The position numbers and the translations under genes were made by a program. Source: UBA7398 sp947491605 (GTDB lineage Bacteria > Actinomycetota > Actinomycetes > Nanopelagicales > Nanopelagicaceae). Taken from it: DNA of 14,219 nt. Below are positions 13,179-14,219 of this stretch, piece after piece (position 1 is the first letter of the stretch; each line of letters starts with the position of its first letter). The stretch covers positions 1-14,219 of the forward strand of contig CANLJW010000023.1 in the NCBI GenBank assembly GCA_947491605.1, read 5' to 3'. The notes beneath the pieces are model-generated. The model ran no database searches. It had not been told where the DNA came from and was given only the letters and a program-made list of their open reading frames with translations.

Positions 13179-14219
13179 ATAACCAAGCAAACCCGAGTAG
13201 CGAAATCCGAGTAGCAATTATTGGAGTTGGCAATTGCGCCAATTCACTAATTCAAGGAGTTACCTATTATCAAAACGCCGCTATAGATAAAGAGATTCCG
13301 GGTTTAATGCACCCAGTTCTTGGCGGATACCACATCAATTCCATTAAATTCATCGCAGCTTACGATGTTGATGCTAAAAAAGTTGGCTTAGACATTTCAG
13401 AAGCCATGTGGGCTAGCGAAAATAACACCATCAAATTTGCAGACGTTGCAAAAACCGGCGTAATAGTGCAACGCGGCCACACTCTCGATGGCCTCGGTCG
13501 CTATTACCGCGAAACCATTGCAGAATCCGCTGCGGCCCCAGTAGATATCGTGGCTGATCTAAAAGCTAAGAAAATCGATGTATTAATCTGTTATCTGCCG
13601 GTGGGTTCTGAAACAGCGGCAAAATTTTACGCTCAATCTGCAATTGATGCAGGTTGTGCATTCGTTAACGCTTTGCCGGTATTCATCGCATCTGATCCAG
13701 AATGGGCTGCAAAATTCACCGCAGCTGGGCTACCAATTGTTGGCGACGATATTAAATCTCAAGTAGGCGCAACAATTACACACCGAATTTTGGCCAAATT
13801 ATTCCAAGATCGTGGCGTTCATCTTGAGCGCACCTACCAATTAAACGTTGGCGGAAATATGGATTTCAAGAATATGCTAGAACGTGATCGACTTGAATCT
13901 AAGAAAATTTCAAAGACACAATCGGTAACTTCACAACTTGATTACGATATTGGTAAGAAGAATGTTCACATCGGACCTTCTGATTACATCCAATGGTTAG
14001 ATGATCGTAAGTGGGCTTATGTACGCCTTGAAGGAAAAGCTTTTGGTGATGTTCCGCTAAACCTTGAATATAAATTGGAGGTTTGGGATTCACCAAACTC
14101 TGCTGGCGTAATCATTGACGCGCTCCGTTGCGCAAAAATTGCGCTCGACCGAAAAATTGGTGGACCGTTACTTTCGCCATCGAGTTATTTTATGAAATCA
14201 CCACCAGAGCAATATTCAG
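13175..14219 (+). CDS. ino1: Inositol-3-phosphate synthase, actinobacterial type (3' partial)
   Basis: The frame is open from GTG 13175 to the window edge: 348 residues, with about 10-20 missing (M. tuberculosis Ino1 has 367). It converts glucose 6-phosphate to 1L-myo-inositol 1-phosphate with NAD as recycled cofactor; inositol feeds phosphatidylinositol, its mannosides and mycothiol. Seen: Rossmann start IRVAIIGVGNCANSLIQGV (~11-29), KFIAAYDVDAKKVG, RGHTLDGLGRYY, DVLICYLPVGSE, VNALPVFIASDP, the active-site region GDDIKSQVGATITHRILAKLF, QLNVGGNMDFKNM, and near the end KIGGPLLSPSSYFMKSPP. All conserved blocks are present. It overlaps padR by GTGA and has its own ribosome site. With the PimB-like gene in this window it links inositol supply to phosphatidylinositol mannoside synthesis, though the two are not in one operon. 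Confidence 0.95.
   Translation, partial: MNNQANPSSEIRVAIIGVGNCANSLIQGVTYYQNAAIDKEIPGLMHPVLGGYHINSIKFIAAYDVDAKKVGLDISEAMWASENNTIKFADVAKTGVIVQRGHTLDGLGRYYRETIAESAAAPVDIVADLKAKKIDVLICYLPVGSETAAKFYAQSAIDAGCAFVNALPVFIASDPEWAAKFTAAGLPIVGDDIKSQVGATITHRILAKLFQDRGVHLERTYQLNVGGNMDFKNMLERDRLESKKISKTQSVTSQLDYDIGKKNVHIGPSDYIQWLDDRKWAYVRLEGKAFGDVPLNLEYKLEVWDSPNSAGVIIDALRCAKIALDRKIGGPLLSPSSYFMKSPPEQYS

Overview
The window looks like core chromosome of a streamlined, moderately AT-rich actinobacterium. I favour a freshwater acI-type lineage (Nanopelagicales/Planktophila-like), but that is inference. The evidence is gene content and order. An NlpC/P60 endopeptidase, a PimB-like mannosyltransferase, a FadD15-like acyl-CoA synthetase, an SRPBCC protein, an alpha/beta hydrolase and a PlsC acyltransferase occur in an order that recalls the Mycobacterium tuberculosis Rv2190c-Rv2182c region. 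A PadR regulator is joined to an actinobacterial-type inositol-1-phosphate synthase. Genes are packed with very short gaps and many 1-12 base overlaps. The longest gene-free stretch is 191 bases (12445-12635). I see no tRNA, rRNA, CRISPR array, insertion sequence or prophage.

Layout. Bases 1-263: 3' end of an EamA-type transporter, converging on a RibD-C-like reductase (minus). Bases 838-3230: plus-strand run of a small four-cysteine protein, a secreted NlpC/P60 hydrolase and a GT4 mannosyltransferase. Bases 3219-6185: minus-strand run of fadD15-like, sensorless histidine kinase and NarL-type response regulator, linked by overlapping stops and starts. Bases 6239-6754: plus-strand SRPBCC gene followed at once by a 25-codon remnant of a ROK sugar kinase. 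Bases 6751-8900: minus-strand alpha/beta hydrolase with a membrane tail, coupled to a Gfo/Idh/MocA oxidoreductase that fills the place where the ROK gene would have continued. Bases 8949-9698: PlsC acyltransferase (plus). Bases 9700-12444: minus-strand Cas4/RecB-like nuclease, LysE-type exporter and uracil/xanthine permease, with a strong terminator after the permease. Bases 12636-14219: plus-strand padR and ino1 (cut by the window end).

How it fits together. Much of the window serves the cell envelope. Ino1 supplies inositol for phosphatidylinositol, the PimB-like enzyme mannosylates it, FadD activates fatty acids, PlsC acylates glycerophospholipid precursors, and NlpC/P60 trims peptidoglycan. 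A small two-component system is wired directly behind fadD.

No clearly new multi-gene system is visible. The best leads are local: the ROK remnant; a glycosyltransferase whose conserved N-terminus has no standard start codon; a repeated promoter arrangement (TANNNT, six bases, ATG) that predicts leaderless mRNAs; a hairpin at the predicted 5' end of the permease mRNA; and a hydrolase fused to an acidic-repeat linker and two membrane helices.
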